NCBI GenBank assembly: GCA_019095985.1
Contig: CM032662.1
Coordinates: 37,938,435-38,002,434 of the forward strand
Direction of reading: 5' to 3'
DNA length: 64,000 nt
Origin: Streblospio benedicti
Taxonomy: Eukaryota; Annelida; Polychaeta; Spionida; Spionidae
In this document: positions 25,701-40,700 of the stretch, piece by piece
Numbering within the stretch: position 1 is the stretch's first letter
How the letters are laid out: every line of letters begins with the position of its first letter
Notes under the pieces: generated by a model
The model's database searches: none
What the model was told of the DNA's origin: nothing
What the model saw: only the letters and a program-made list of their open reading frames with translations
Position numbers and translations under genes: made by a program

Positions 25701-28700
25701 CCAACATAGACACACACTCTGTCAGGGCACTGTGTCAAATACTCATACACATACACTAGCAGACACTCACAGCGTATAGGCGATCACTCCGAGACTCCAC
25801 ATGTCTGAGGCGAAGCTGACGGGCTCCATGTTGACGACCTCGGGGGCACAGAACTCTGCGGTCCTCCACAGCACGCGGGCGCTGCGGTCCGGGTCCACGC
25901 GCTGGGCCAGCCCGAACTCCACCAGCTTCAGGTCGTGCGACTCGCGTGTCGAGAACACAACGTTCTCAGGCTGGAATGTGGGGGCGCATTGTGTTACAAA
26001 TCTTTATCTATTTATATTAATTACAATGCATTTTATATGTCAAATTCCACCAGGTTCAGGTCGTGGGACTCGCATGTCGAGAACACAACGTTCTCAGGCT
26101 AGAATAGGGGACATTGTGTTAGAAATCTATATTTACATCTATTACAATGTATCTTAAATTACTAAAATGTATTATTTGGTTGTAGGTGGTTCATCTCATT
26201 TTGTGGCTAAATGGTGGAAAAGACGGTAGCCACGACAATGTATCTTATATGCCGAATTCCATCAGGTTCAGGTGCTGAGATGCTTGCTTTGTGAACACAA
26301 CGAGCTCAGGCTGAAATGGAGGGCATTGTGTTAGGAATCTCTTGTTTTCTTTTTGAATGTTGTTTTGTGACTCTATGATTTGATGTTTTCAAATCAATTG
26401 TAATGAATTTGATTAACTGAATTCCACTAGGTTCAGCTCATGACATTCTCGTGTGGAGAACACAACATTCTCAGGCTGGAATGAGGGGTGCGCATTGTGT
26501 TAGAAACCTTCTTTATCCTTTTTGAATGTTATATTATGAATATATGAATTGGTGTTTTTTTCAAATCAATTACACTGTATTTGATTTACTGATTTCATGA
26601 CATTATTGTGGTGGGAACACAACAATTCTCAGGCTGGAATAAGGTGGTCGGTGACGTACCCGTAGATCGAGGTGGACGACGTTGCACTTGTGCATGTGGT
26701 GGACAGCCTGACACAGCTGCCGCATGTAGCTGATCACGTCCTCCTCCGTCAGCGAGAACTGCACGTCCACAATGCGCTCAAACAAGTCCTGGCCAGACAG
26801 GCTGCAAACATAATGCACTCATGAGTTAGATGGTTCCTCCATCAGTGAGAACTGCACCTCCACAATACGCTCAAATAGGTCTTGTCCGGACAAGCTCCTA
26901 CAAGACTACGAGAGCCATCTTCCTCAGAAGAAGCAATCTCAAAACAAGAAAGAGGAGGAGTAGAACCTCTCTATTAAGAAAGAAGAAAGAGAGTAGGAGG
27001 CGAAATAGTAAAAGAGAGTGGAAGCATGAATACTCACAATTCGAGGATGAGAGCCAACTCTCCCGGAAGGTGGAAAGGGTAAAAAGAGAACACATGTAGA
27101 ACCTCTCTGTTAAGAACGAAGAGAGAGAAAGAGAGTAGGGGAAATACTAGGAGAGAATACTCACAACTCGAGTACGAGTGCCATCTCGCCGGGCAGGTCG
27201 AAGGCCTCGTGGACCTTGAGGAGCCTGGGGTGGTGTAGCAGCTCGTTACGGACCTCTAGCTCCTGCCGCACCAGCTGTTTCTCCACGTGGCCACACGACA
27301 CAAACTTCATGGCCCAGTTCGGCCCGTCGACCGGCTCGACTGCCCGGTACATGATGCCAAACGCGCCTCTGAAAGGAGGATTGGAATATACCGTATAATT
27401 CATTGTCGGCTTATGGGAAATCTCTTTTACACTGAACAGTGGAACTTATATATTAAGACCACTTGTGGGACTGACCTCAAGTGGTTTCAATAGAAAGGTG
27501 GTCTTTGTAAGGAGGTTCATTCTGGTCACTTTATCAACATTTGGGATCATTAAAAATGTTTCTCTTACAGTGGTGGTCTCTATATAGAGGTAGTCTTAAT
27601 AGGAGGTTCTACTGTTCAGTGCTACAATATCCGTGGGGTTGGTGTGGAAGTAAAAGCAACTCATCACATTATTACTATTGAACTTGAGCCTGCTGAACAT
27701 TTCGGCAGTGGGGCATTTTATGGGTACAGAGGGACGACGAGGGAAAACGCCGCAAATAGCATATTTCTATGTGCTGTAAATGTGTGTGTGAATGTTCGTT
27801 CTGTCATATTTTTGTTTCTTGGAGAAAACTTATTTTGTGTTTTAGCTCTTGTCTAATCCATCTGTACATAAGCATTCCAATGAAATATATGTACACTAAA
27901 TAAAATGCCAGCTACAAACCTGCCGATCTCCTCACAGATGATGTACTTGGCTTCGATGTCTTTGCCCAGCTTGCTCAAGTCGATCTTCACAAACTGCGTG
28001 TCTTGCAACACTGTAACATGGACAATGACAGACGTCATTCAAATACTGTTTGAAATGGCAGATATTTTTCAAGTGAGATTTGGTAACAAAATAACACACT
28101 GATATACATTTTGCAGCTGACCCTTTTTAATTCGATTTGCAATAATTTTGCATATTAACCTCTACATGTGACATCTATAACATAACGTAAAAGAAGTGAG
28201 TCAGGGCACGGCGACCTCCTGTCAGGTAGTAAGTGCACTCGACGTGATAGAGAGTTTCAGGGACAAAGAGACTAGGTGATCAAGGCTGTATGAAGCCGAA
28301 AATAATATCAAGGTGTAAAAAGCCTTAAATAGGTATTGTGCAATAGTGATACTGGACAAGTCTGAACAAGTCTATCAGCCGTAAGAAAGGTTAGTACAGT
28401 GGGTTAGTGCACCTGTCCTACACATAATGACTTGTCTGGTGTGAACAGGAGACAGTGAGTTCAATTCCACAGCCTTTCAAATAACTGTCTCTGAAATTTC
28501 CTTACAATAACAGTAAAATCTCACCAAGTTTGTCGTAGTCGACGTCTATCTTGGGCTCCTGCGTGATGACGGGGTCAGACTCCTCCGACGGGTCGCTCAG
28601 ACCGTGCACGTTCTCCGCAATCACACGGAAACGGTACTCACGCGCCTCCTGCAACACAGGATGAGGAACCCGTCCAGGTGAATTCCAACTTATTTTAGAC

Positions 28701-31700
28701 CTTAATTTGCAAGCGAAAAAGTGAGTGGGTGAGTGAGTGAGTGTGAGTGAGTGAGTGTGAGTGAGTGAGTGAGTGATACAATATCTACGTGAGTGAGTGA
28801 CTTTGTACTGAAGTGCCTACTAAAAAGCATAGGGTAAATCCATTCAGGTAAATTTCAGATGATTTTGGGCCTTAATCTGGGGTGTGGCTTATAAAACACA
28901 AATAGAAGTATTTGTATCTATCCTGCTGGTTTGAATAGTTTACGTATAAAAATTCACGATATAGAGGTTGAATTAAGAATTAGGTCACATAAATCAATAA
29001 ATTATGATAATCCAATCCCTGGTGAAACATTTCAGAGGACAATTTGACATCTGATACTCAGCGTGTGATCAGATTGAGCTCGTTACGGAATCCTGTCTGC
29101 CACTAACCTTGAGCCTGTGTATGGGCATGTTGGTGAGGTGCGTGGAGCCGCACTTGAGCCAGTGTGCGCCTGCTCGACCGAGGCTGTCACACTTCTCGAT
29201 GATGTAGTGAGTGATGGCGGCGCCACCGTCATGAGCCGGCGCCTAGCGCAAACCACAGATGTATCATATATTACAATAATATTCAGAAGTGTAACTTTTT
29301 ATGGTGTTTTATAGTTATTTTTAGTCATTTTTAGTCTTGTTGTGTGTGATGGCAGAACCGCCATAGTGAGTGGGCACCTAGATACCAGGAAAGCACAGAT
29401 GTATCATACATTACAATCATTCCAACTTTTGATACTGTTTTCTAGACATTTTGTATAGCCATTTACAGAAAATCACAGATTGGTGCTATATTAATGTGGT
29501 GTATTCATAAAACCAATAGTAGTCTAATTAACTAGGTAAAGGTTCAGTGATGGTAACTGCGATCATCGCAGTGGGATGTCAAACCATTCTTTATAACAGG
29601 GAATGTCGAAAAAGTGTGACTGTCAATATCTACACTCGCCATAGTGAAATCACATTCGTTGTCATTAGTCTTATTGGTGGCAATATCTTTATTCAGTGAT
29701 TATTTCTAATTCTCCTACTATGGCTACTGGCTAGTGACTTGAAATTTACATTAGGGCGAGTGGCGAGTGTTTAATGTACAATGCAAATGAATAAAATGCA
29801 TGCAAGTGATAGTGTTAGAAACCCATATATATGGATATTCCTACTACATGTAATAATAATGTTCACAGAGACATTGCAGCAGTGGGTTCTCACCTGCCAT
29901 GAGAGACGCACGGAGCTCTTGGTGACTTCCGACACCAGTGGTTTGCCCGCGGGAGGGTCCGGCCGATCTGAAACATGCCGTAACACAAGGTAGAAACATA
30001 CGCAAGTATGAATGCTGTACTGTTGTTGTACCAGCTGCTCTTACAATGCATTGTCAGTGTGTGAATCAGTCGATGATTGAATCAGTCAGTCAGTGAATCA
30101 GTCAGTGTGTGAATCATTAGATGAGTAATCAGACAGTCACTCAGTCATGCCTGCCTGTATGTTATCAAGAGTAAGTAGCTGGGTCAGTCACTCAGACAAT
30201 GAGTGAATCAGTCATTCATACAGGCAGGTTCAAAATCACAACAGTCAGCCAGTCAGCCAGCACTTGAATGACAATTCGCCAATGACAGTGATGAGAGAAT
30301 CTACTAGTCTGTCCGGTAGTTAATGAGGGGTCAGTCTGTCAATCATTCCTCTACGTACCTGTAATGGTGATGTTGAAGCTGATGGCGTCGCGGCTGAGCG
30401 GGTTCTCCACCTGCAGCGTATAGCGGCCCATGTCCGTCTTCTCGGCGTCGTGCACCACCAGGGTGGCGTTCCCGTCAGAGCACGTCACCTCAATCTGTCG
30501 CCGGAAACGCACCAGGTTTATACTTACATGCGGAATATTTTAGATTTTAACGTATTCGTTCTAATAAGTACACCTGCCCTATCAAGCTCACCCACTCACC
30601 CTGTTAATACAGATTATTAAAATTAAACAAATCTTGCTTTTTTTGCGACATTTCATTTACCACACTTGCGGCAGTTTGTAAGACTAACACGCTGGTATAT
30701 GCCTGGTACATTGCGAAAAAATGTTCGCGGTTAATGCATTTTGACTTTTATCGTTCGAAGGCATGGTTTTGAGGTGCTCTTATTAGACATCTCCTGTGTG
30801 TTTTGTTTTTTATCCAGCCTACTCACCCTATGTGACTTCTCGATGACCTCTCCATCCTTGATCCACAGTGCGGTGGGCGTGGGTCGGCCCACCACAGGGA
30901 CTCGAACTCGCACCTTCTGGCCGCGGCAGAAACTCAGATCATCGTACGTCAACGACGTCTTGATCTTGGCAGGAACTGATAATACAGAGAGAGATGTTGA
31001 TGAATAAACCTCATTTTAAATGTATGTATATGATTTAAGAAACGTGAACACTCCAAAAAAATTTCTCATCTCCTGCAACTTAGGCCTCTCATGAAATCAA
31101 ATGGTTGCAACAACCTTTTCCAAAAACTTGAATCTGCCAATAAGAGCATTAAGTTGTACACACTTCTCTGGCAGATCCAGGTTTTCAGAAAAAGGAGCCC
31201 ACTTAAAAAGGGATCTCTTTGGTTTTATAGCAAACATGCCAAAATCCTAAAATAAGGTATTTTCCTCTGCATCCTCCCATCCCCCTAGATGTGCCTGTCT
31301 TGTGCAGTCCCACTAACCCATGTGCTTGTGTTATGGCAGGAAAGGAAGTCTTGTACATGTGCACACATAAGTTCCACTCACCCACGAGCATGACGGTAGC
31401 CCGCCCAACATGTTAAAATCAGTCAAGAACTGAAGTGCATATCACTACAGATACCTGTAGAGTGTAATTTGTCGCAGTTGCCTGTCTTGTTTATGTGTGT
31501 AACTCATAGATACAGGTTTTCAGAAAAAAGGGGGGGGGGGGGTGGCAGTGTACACTTCAGTGATCTCATGGGTATCTTACGCATGATTGATGGCGAACAT
31601 GCCAAACCCCATAGAAATAAGGTATTTTGGTGGGAAAAAGGGGAGCATGCCGTTGATGGCCGTTGCGTGTCTTGTACATGGATCTATCAGCCTGTGTCTG

Positions 31701-34700
31701 TACACATAAGTTCTATTAACCCATGAGCATGAGCTGTGCGTGGCTGGGGCAGCATTAACTTGTACACCAGTCTAGCAGATCCAGGTTATCATACGCGCAC
31801 TTCAGCGATCTCATGGGTTTTTTAACGAACATGCCAAAACGCTAAAATGAGGTATTTTGGTAAGGGGGAAAAGGTAATCCCATCCCCCTAGATGTGCCTG
31901 TCTTGTGCAGTCCCACTAACCCATGTGCATGTCTTATAGGAAAGGACGCCTTGTACATTGTACTAAGTCCCCATGAGCATGAGCTGCACAATATGTTAAA
32001 ATCAGTCAAGAACTGAAGGGCGCATGCGATCGCTACAATACCTGAAGTTGTAACCAGTTGCCTGTCTTGTACATGTGCATAGGCAGATCCATGAGCAAGG
32101 GGCATGCCCTTTTTCCCAACAAAATATACTTCATTTTCATAGGGTTTTTGGCAAACCCACCATGAATTTTAGATATGAAATGATAACCCTTATTTGTGCC
32201 CCCTTTTTCTGAAAACCTGGATCTGCCTGATGTTCTTGGCCCCACTCACCCATGAGCATGAGCTGAGCGCGGCTGGTGGCGGTGCCGGCGCGGCTGTACG
32301 CGCGGCACTCCACCTCCCCGATGTCGTCTGCGCTAACCGCTGTGATGGTCAGTGAGCACACCCCGCCGCGCTGGGACACCTTGTGCTTGTACCCGTCAAA
32401 TATCTCACGGTAGTTCTTGAACCTGTGGAATTGGGAGAGAAGGTTTTGAAAAAAGGTGACAGAGCGAATAAGGTAACAAACTATATGTTGGATATTCATT
32501 TGTTCAAGTTCTGTTAATCATCTTGAGTTGTACTTGTACTTTTGAACCAATATTTTGAAGCTCAACTGAAGCTTTTGGCCATCTTCACATGGCCTTTACG
32601 AATTCGTGGTGTGATGCGGGGAAAAAGGCCATGTGAAGATGGCCGAAAGCTTCAGTTGAGCTTCAAATTATTGGTTCAAACGTACAAGTACAACTCAAGA
32701 TGATTAAGGTAACAAACAATTGAAACTACTTATATACTCTCTACTATGAGAATGCTACAATTGCCATACCTACAAAGTAAATAATCATTCTGTTACATCT
32801 AGTTCAACTGTAACATTAGATAGGCAGTGCTGAAGACAGGTTTTACAACCCCAAACTTCGCTCTGTTGGGATTCAAAATAACGACCCTGTGGTTGTAAGA
32901 CTAAAATGATCCCATATATAGATTCCTATTTCATGCTTTGGAAACTAAATATACATGTTGTAACCCTCTCATGGTTGAAAATGCATACCATCTGACTTCA
33001 GGGAGTGGCGTGCCTTCCACACGACACTCAAACACTGCCTTTTCTCCATCTTCAACGGAAATGTCCTTCATTTCTCCAACAAACTTTGGTGGCTCCAAAT
33101 CTGAATAATACAGAACAGCAGTGTTACCGTTAAAGTATGTCACCCAAATACGCCTTAGTAACAGTTTCTGGCAAATAGTACAAAGCATTTAGAAATTACA
33201 AAATTTCAGACAAAATTTTATCAATATTTACATAGATAAGTACACTGGTACAAATTGCATATGGTCTTCAATTTCTGAATTTCAATTCTATTTTAAGGAC
33301 CACTTAGAACCATGAATTTCTGGCTAAAATCATCAAGAACCAACTATTAAACAATTCAGCTATTTACGATATTTAAACACCAGCGATTATCCAGCTATTT
33401 AGGGTAGTCAAACAAAGCCAAAAATTCAGTTCTTTACAATACAGTACAATACAATATGAATTAAACAAATGGTGCTAAATTGGGATTCAAAAATGATCAA
33501 GAGTCCTGGACTGTCGTAGGGACAGAGAAAGTTTATTCCATAATTTAGGTGCTGTTGTTTTAAAGGCTCTATCTTATAAGACTTGGTTCTTGATTTCAAT
33601 TCTCGTTGTTACAGTACCTTCTTCCTTGCAGATGACAGACTTTGACATGTCCGACGGCTCCGAGAGGCCGGCGTCGTTGTGTGCGCTCACGCGGAACTCG
33701 TACTGCGAGCCTTGCACTAGCCCGGTCACGGTGTGCGGAGCCGACTTCACCGACACCTTGTGCACGCGCACCCACCTGCCGGGATACGGGGATATTGTGT
33801 TATTTTTCTATTTTTTTTAATTTCATTCTGTTTTAATACTTATCGAAATATATGAAAAACATTACAAATATTACAATATGATACATTATTAGAATCATGA
33901 AATCTGTAACTTTATCTATTCTTATATTGTATTGGGGACATTGTGCTATATTGTAATTGATGGACTTGGGTGTCGATGTTGACATAGTGGACTTTTTCTC
34001 TTAATTTTTTGTTGCTGTATCACATTGAGACTGCTGTGATTCGAATCCTGGACCACTGTTAATATGGAAAAAGAAGTGAAGAGTAAAAGAAAACTAATAA
34101 ACTAATATTTTACTTCAAAGAAATTAAAGCCACTGATGCAGCTGCCTTCAGTTACATATAACTAAAAAAAATCAATCCATAATGCACCCACCGTGGCCCT
34201 CGAACCTCGCGTTTCTCCAGCACGTAGTGCGTTATGGGCGAGCCACCGTCACTGATGGGCGTGTCCCAGTCGATCACTGCGGTGGTGCCCTCTACCTCCA
34301 CAATGCGCACCTTACCGGGCTTGGACGGAACAGCTAAATACAGATAATGGTCATCTTTCAAAATACTCAGATCTAGTGATATTTCAAAAACTTGATAGTC
34401 TTTCAGAAAAATTAAATCTCGTAGTCTTTCAAAAACTTTATTGAGCTCTGCGCATAATGTGCATGTATTTTTCTATTTCAAAAATCAAGATGGCTGCTAC
34501 AATTCAAAATGGCCGTCTGCTGTACACTTAAAACACCACTCACCCTTCCTGCTCCCCTTCACTCTGATTGGCTGGGCGAGCTCCACCCACTGCCCGAGGC
34601 CGAAGCGGTTCTCGGCAGCGAGCCTCAGGTAGTAGTCCTTGCCGGCCGCCATGTTCTCCAGGTCGACCTCCCGACACACGGGGGGCAGCGTGGTCAGAGG

Positions 34701-37700
34701 CTCCCACACAGAGTCACCTGGAATATGGTTTACACCAGGTCATTGGGCTTGTCAGGTGCTCCCAGACGAAGTCTCTTGTAACTGGGATTACACAAGATCC
34801 TTGGGCCTGAAGTTATTATATCAAGATTCCTGAAATACGATGGGGTGATGCAGTATCATTGGACTTTTGAACCTTCTGACACACTGAAGGGAGAGAGGTC
34901 AGTCTCCTGCAATACGGATTATACAAGATCATTGGCCTTTGAGTCAGCTGCTCATTACCATGAACATCATATGCTCAGTCAACATCCACAAAAAGTTATT
35001 GGCATCCTTGCCATACTATATTTTCAATCTCCCAGGGGAGCATACAGCACATCGCTATCATATTGCATGGTTCTAATCACTCAAATTAGCGTCCAAGGAG
35101 CAGTGCTCAACCAGTTTGGGATGAGTTTCCTCAACATCCACCACCAGATCTGGAAATCGAACTACAATAACATACTTCGAACATATTTTGAACTTAATTC
35201 TGCGGTTCTCACCTGTCTCGCGTTTCTGCAGGATGTAGTGCATGATGGGAGCACCACCGTTGCTAGGCGGCGGCGCCCACTCGACGGACGCCGTATCCTT
35301 GGTGACGCAGGTGACAGCGAGGCGTGCCGGGCGCAGCGGAGGCTCTGTGGGGCGCCGGCGAAGAGAGAGGAGAGTGTAGAGACATATAGAGACTGTAGAG
35401 CTCAGTACGTTGGCTTTTTTAGCACGGTCAGGACAGTCACAAGTCAGGACAGTCACAAGTCAGGACAGTCACAAGTCAGGACAGTCACAAGTCAGGACAG
35501 TCACAGGTCATGACGGTCACAAGTCAGGACAGTCAGATTTTGATTCACAGACATAGAAAGAAGCTATAGAGCAAGAATGCTCAGTATGTTATAGATGTTT
35601 TACATATATATTTGATACATTGATACCATATTGTATAATAAAAGCACACCTTCAATTCTATAGTAAATGTATAGAGAGACAGAGAGCCTGTGTAGCAGCA
35701 ATGCTTAGACTTGATATGGAAAAACAATGTATCTTACATCGTACACATCTGTTAACACACAAAATGAGAGCAAAATAGCACAACACAGAGACTCCTCTGA
35801 TAAAAAGATATTGTTCGTTATATGTGCTTTTAACATATATATAATTATTTGCTACATTGAGAGTAAAGATGGTACACTGAATACAATATGTAATGTCTGT
35901 AGTGGATACATACAATATTACACTTTGGCATTATATATGATTGTGAAATAGTATACATAGTCATAACCAGGTCATCACAACAAAATATTTAAAGAGCAAC
36001 ATATAAACATTAAACATTTCGCACACAAGGGAAATGGGATTTGGTGTTAGAAATGACTGGTTTAAAAAGGACCATGCTGTTTAGGGAGCATTATGAGGAA
36101 ACAAAAAATAAATACAAATTGAGAATGTACAAAGAAAAGCACATATTAGAATGGTAGTGGTAGAGAGGGTGTTATCTGAAAAAGAATGGATAAAAGGAAA
36201 TGTGAAATTAGTGTTAATCTATGGGACGTGAGTACATTATACATGTATGTATCATCAGATGTGATTAAGTCATTGATTAAGTCTTTGGATGTTTAATTCC
36301 AGGTCAGGTAAGGACTATATCACATAGGCTCTGCTGGGATTTGAACCCACAAACATACCACAAATACTTGATGATGTAGGTTTTTTTTAAATATCAGTAT
36401 TAGATATCAATATAGCAAAAATAAATGATTAAAAGCTGAAAAGAAAACATAAAATAAAAAAGATCAAATCAACCTACAAATAAATAAAGAAAAATAAAAC
36501 CTGCAATTTAAAATAGCAAGTGAGTAGCAGGGTGATATAAAATATCATTAATTTAATTATAGTTAAAGATCACACACAAGGGGAAAAAATCTTTACAAGC
36601 GAAACACTCATAAAGAAAATAATGCTGAAACACTAAATATAAGTTGTTGTTTTTGTTGTTGATTTTTTTTTCTTTTTTTTTATTGCTAAGCAGTAAATCT
36701 TATTGTTCTGCATGAACATCTCTTCCTAACTCCATGATATACACTTTAATACAGTGATGTACACTTTATACATATTTTTGCTTCCAACTTTAATTTGCAT
36801 GAAAACTCAAAGGAGTACTATCCTATTTAAAAATAACCCATTTGAACCTCTCACCTTCACCCATATATATATTCGACATTATACCAGCATTTTCTTTAGG
36901 AACAATTGTCAATAGCAGTTTGCATTGTGAATAGAATTATTATAACAATATTTTATTGCGTTCTGAAGCTATGCATGTAGTTTTCTTAGCTTTTTGTTAT
37001 AATATAAATTTTACCTTTTCATTTTATATCTGTATTGATAATGTGCTGTTCTTTTCGATTTTGTAACAAAAAAATGCATTAAAAAAAGGACAAAAAATTG
37101 ATACTAATTTTTAATATATGTTTATGTTCCTTATCTACAGTAACTCATATGTTATTCCATATTCCATGTGTAAAGAATATTTTTTTAGGAGACTGTTCAT
37201 TAACTTGATACAGTGTAGTCAATGCCTCAGCTTGTAAGGACTTACCTCATGAAAAATGCAATATTAATTGTCAATGACGGGTATAAAGCCTTTGAATGCT
37301 AATAAGCAAGTCCGGAACTCATATCAACGTTCACACAATGGAGGAAAATCTGTGCAAATGAGTATATAATGAAAAATCTGTCTTAGCGGGTATATTATGA
37401 AGGTGGGAAGAGCCAGAATAAAGTGCAACCATAAATGTCCCTGCCATTGCGACCACCGTTATAATATTATAAAAGTTCAAACAAAGGAAAAATCTCTGTT
37501 ATTGGGTACATTATGGAGGAGAGAAGAGCCATAAACCTTCGTCTGCTCTATTTCCCTACATGTATATCTACATATAGTCCCAAAAATATCAGTATGAAAT
37601 ATCAATATCAGATACCTGAAAATAAAATATATAATAAAAAAGATAAAATCTTAAGGATAACATATGGGGGGGGGTAAATTCTGTACAAGCAAAACAGATC

Positions 37701-40700
37701 AAAACACACTCATATTGGGAAAAAAAGAGCTGAAACAATAAAGGTACCAGTAAGTGATGTTTTTTTGTTTTTGCTTTTTTGCTAAGCAGTAAATCTTATT
37801 GTCCCCTGCATGAACATTGAAGCTTCCGAAAGGTGCGTTTTTGTTTCTGACTTAAATTCCATATTAGCATTTAAAGGATTTATGTCATCAATAACAATTC
37901 TGATATTACAGCATTTCTCAATTAAAAAGCTTCAATTGTTTGGTTATTGAGACTAACAAATTAATGAACAGTCTCCTACAAAAAATGGTTAATAGTCGAC
38001 GGATTTATCTCATAAAAATGAGGTCCGGCGATCATCAAACATGCCTAACCAATACCAATAATGAATTTGAATATAATGAAAATTAGTATCAGACTTTTGT
38101 CCTCATTTTCTTAATTCATTTTTTGTTACAAAATTTTTTAAAAAAAACAGCACATTATTATTCAGATGCAAAATTAAAGGTAAAACATAAATTATAACAA
38201 TACGCTATGAAAACCTTATGCATAGTTTCAGAACGCAGTAAAGTGTTATTTTAATAATTCTATTCACAATGCAAACTACCGTTGACAATTGTTCATGAAA
38301 ATGCTGGTCTATTATCGAATATATGGGGGAAAGGTTCAAATGGGTTAATAGAATAGTACTCCAATGAGTTTTCAAGTGTAACCATAAATGTCCCTACGAC
38401 TGTGACCGCCTTTTTAATGTTATCGAAGTTCACAGAAAGGAGAAATCTGTGTTAGTGAGTACATTATGGAAGAGGGAAGAGGCATAAACTGTCTCCTGCT
38501 CTACCTTCCTTATATCTATATAGCCCAAAAAATATCAGTATTATTAATATCGCGAAAAAGGAATAATTAATACCTGAAAATAAAATATTTAATAATAAAA
38601 AAAAAAAATCAAACTGCAAATAAAAAAAATGAAACCTGGAATTGAAAAAAAACAATTGACTATTTCTAGTTGGGTGAAATATAATATCACTGATTTTATC
38701 AAAGTTAAAGGATAACACACAAGGGGGAAATTCTATACAAGCAAAACAGGTCAAAACGCACTCATATGGGAAAAAAAAGAGCTGAAACAATAAAGGTACC
38801 AGTAAGTTGATGCTTTTTTGTTTTTGTTTTTTTGCTAAGCAATAAATCTTATTGTTCCCTGCATGAACATTGAAGCTTCCGAAAGGTGCATTTTGCTCCT
38901 GACTTAAATTCCATATTAGAATTTAAATGATTTATGTCATCAATAACAATTATGATATTACAGCATTTCTCAAGTAAAAAGCTTCAATTGTTAGGTCATT
39001 GAGACTGTAACAAATTAATGAACAGTCTCCTACAAAAAATGGTAAAGATGACGGATTTATCTCATAAAAATGAGGTCCGGCAATCATCATATATGCCCAA
39101 CGAATATCAATAATGAATATAGATATAATGAAAATTATTATCAGACTTTTGACTTCATTTTCTTAATTCATTTTTTGTTACAAATTTTTATTTTAAAAAA
39201 ACACACATTATTATTCATATACAAAATTAAAAGGTGAAACATAAATTATAACAATACGCTAAGAAAACCATATGCATAGTTTCAGAACGCAGTAAAGTGT
39301 TATCATAATAATTCTATTCACAATGCAAACTGCCGTTGACAATTGTTCATGAAAATGCTGGTCTATTATCGAATACATGGGGGAAAGGTTCAAATGGGTT
39401 AATAGAATAGTATTCCAATGAGTTTTCAAGTGTAACCATAAATGTCCCTACGACTGTGACCGCCTTTTTAATGTTATCGAAGTTCACAGAAAGGAAAAAT
39501 CTGTGTTAGTGAGTACATTATGGAGGAGGGAAGAGCCATAAACTGTCTTCTGCTCTACCTTCCTTATATGTATATAGCCCAAAAATATCAGTATTATTAA
39601 TATCGCGAAAAAGGAATAATTAATACCTGAAAATAAAATATTTAATAATAATAAAAAAAATCAAACTGAAAATAAAAAAAAAAATGAAACTTGGAATTGA
39701 AAAAATCAATTGACTATTTCTAGTTGGGTGAAATATAATATCACTGATTTTATCAAAGTTAAAGGATAACACACAAGGGGGAAATTCTGTACAAGCAAAA
39801 CAGGTCAAAACGCACTCATATGGGGGGAAAAAGAGCTGAAACAATAAAGGTAAGTTGATGTTTTTTTTGTTTGTTTGTTTTTTTGTTTGTTTTTGTTTTT
39901 TTGCTAAGCAATAAATCTTATTGTTCCCTGCATGAACATTGAAGCTTCCGAAAGGTGCATTTTTTCCTGACTTAAATTCCATATTAGCATTTAAAGGATT
40001 TATGTCATCAATAACAATTATGATATTACAGCATTTCTCAAGTAAAAAGGTTCAATTGTTAGGTCATTGAGACTGTAACAAATTAATGAACAGTCTCCTA
40101 CAAAAATGGTACAATCGCAGATTTATCTCATAAAAATGAGGTCCGGCAATCATCATATATGCCTAACGAATATCAATAATGAATATAGATATAATGAAAA
40201 TTATTATCAGACTTTTGACTTCATTTTCTTAATTCATTTTTTTTACAAAATTTTAAAAAAACAGCACATTATTATTCAGATACAAAATTAAAAGGTGAAA
40301 CATAAATTATAACAATACGCTATGAAAACCATATGCATAGTTTCAGAACGCAGTAAAGTGTTATCATAATAATTATATTCACAATGCAAACTGCCGTTGA
40401 CAATTGTTCATGAAAATGCTGGTCTATTATCGAATATATGGGGAAAAGGTTCAAATGGGTTAATAGAATAGTACTCCAATGAGTTTTCAAGTGTAACCAT
40501 AAATGTCCCTACGACTGTGACCGCCTTTTTAATGTTATCGAAGTTCACAGAAAGGAAAAATCTGTGTTTGTGAGTACATTATGGAGTAGGGAAGAGCCAT
40601 AAGCTGTCTTCTGCTCTACCTTCCTTATATCCATATAGCCCAAAAAATATCAGTATTATTAATATTATTTGCTCACATGTAGGATATCAATGCTTTAAGT

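Noticed and set aside
23237-28010. Kinase as twitchin, projectin, obscurin or UNC-89
   Set aside because: RPEN with EFG, the Ig-Ig-FN3 block before it with VPAKI and the D-x-Y-D exit, and M1-like WYF after it all fit titin better. Twitchin and projectin normally keep KPEN and DFG, and obscurin kinases sit in a different domain context.
34845-35513. Plus-strand open frame of 222 codons
   Set aside because: It runs antisense through an FN3 exon and through a minisatellite (GQSQVRT repeats). No family resemblance; the frame is a shadow.
35423-35540. CRISPR-like regular repeats
   Set aside because: The 16-bp units are directly adjacent without spacers, in a eukaryotic intron; it is a minisatellite.
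36300-40670. Open frames inside the satellite units
   Set aside because: The frames are AT-rich and repeat-shared (38464-38790 and 39620-39982 are the same sequence in two units). They show no domain.
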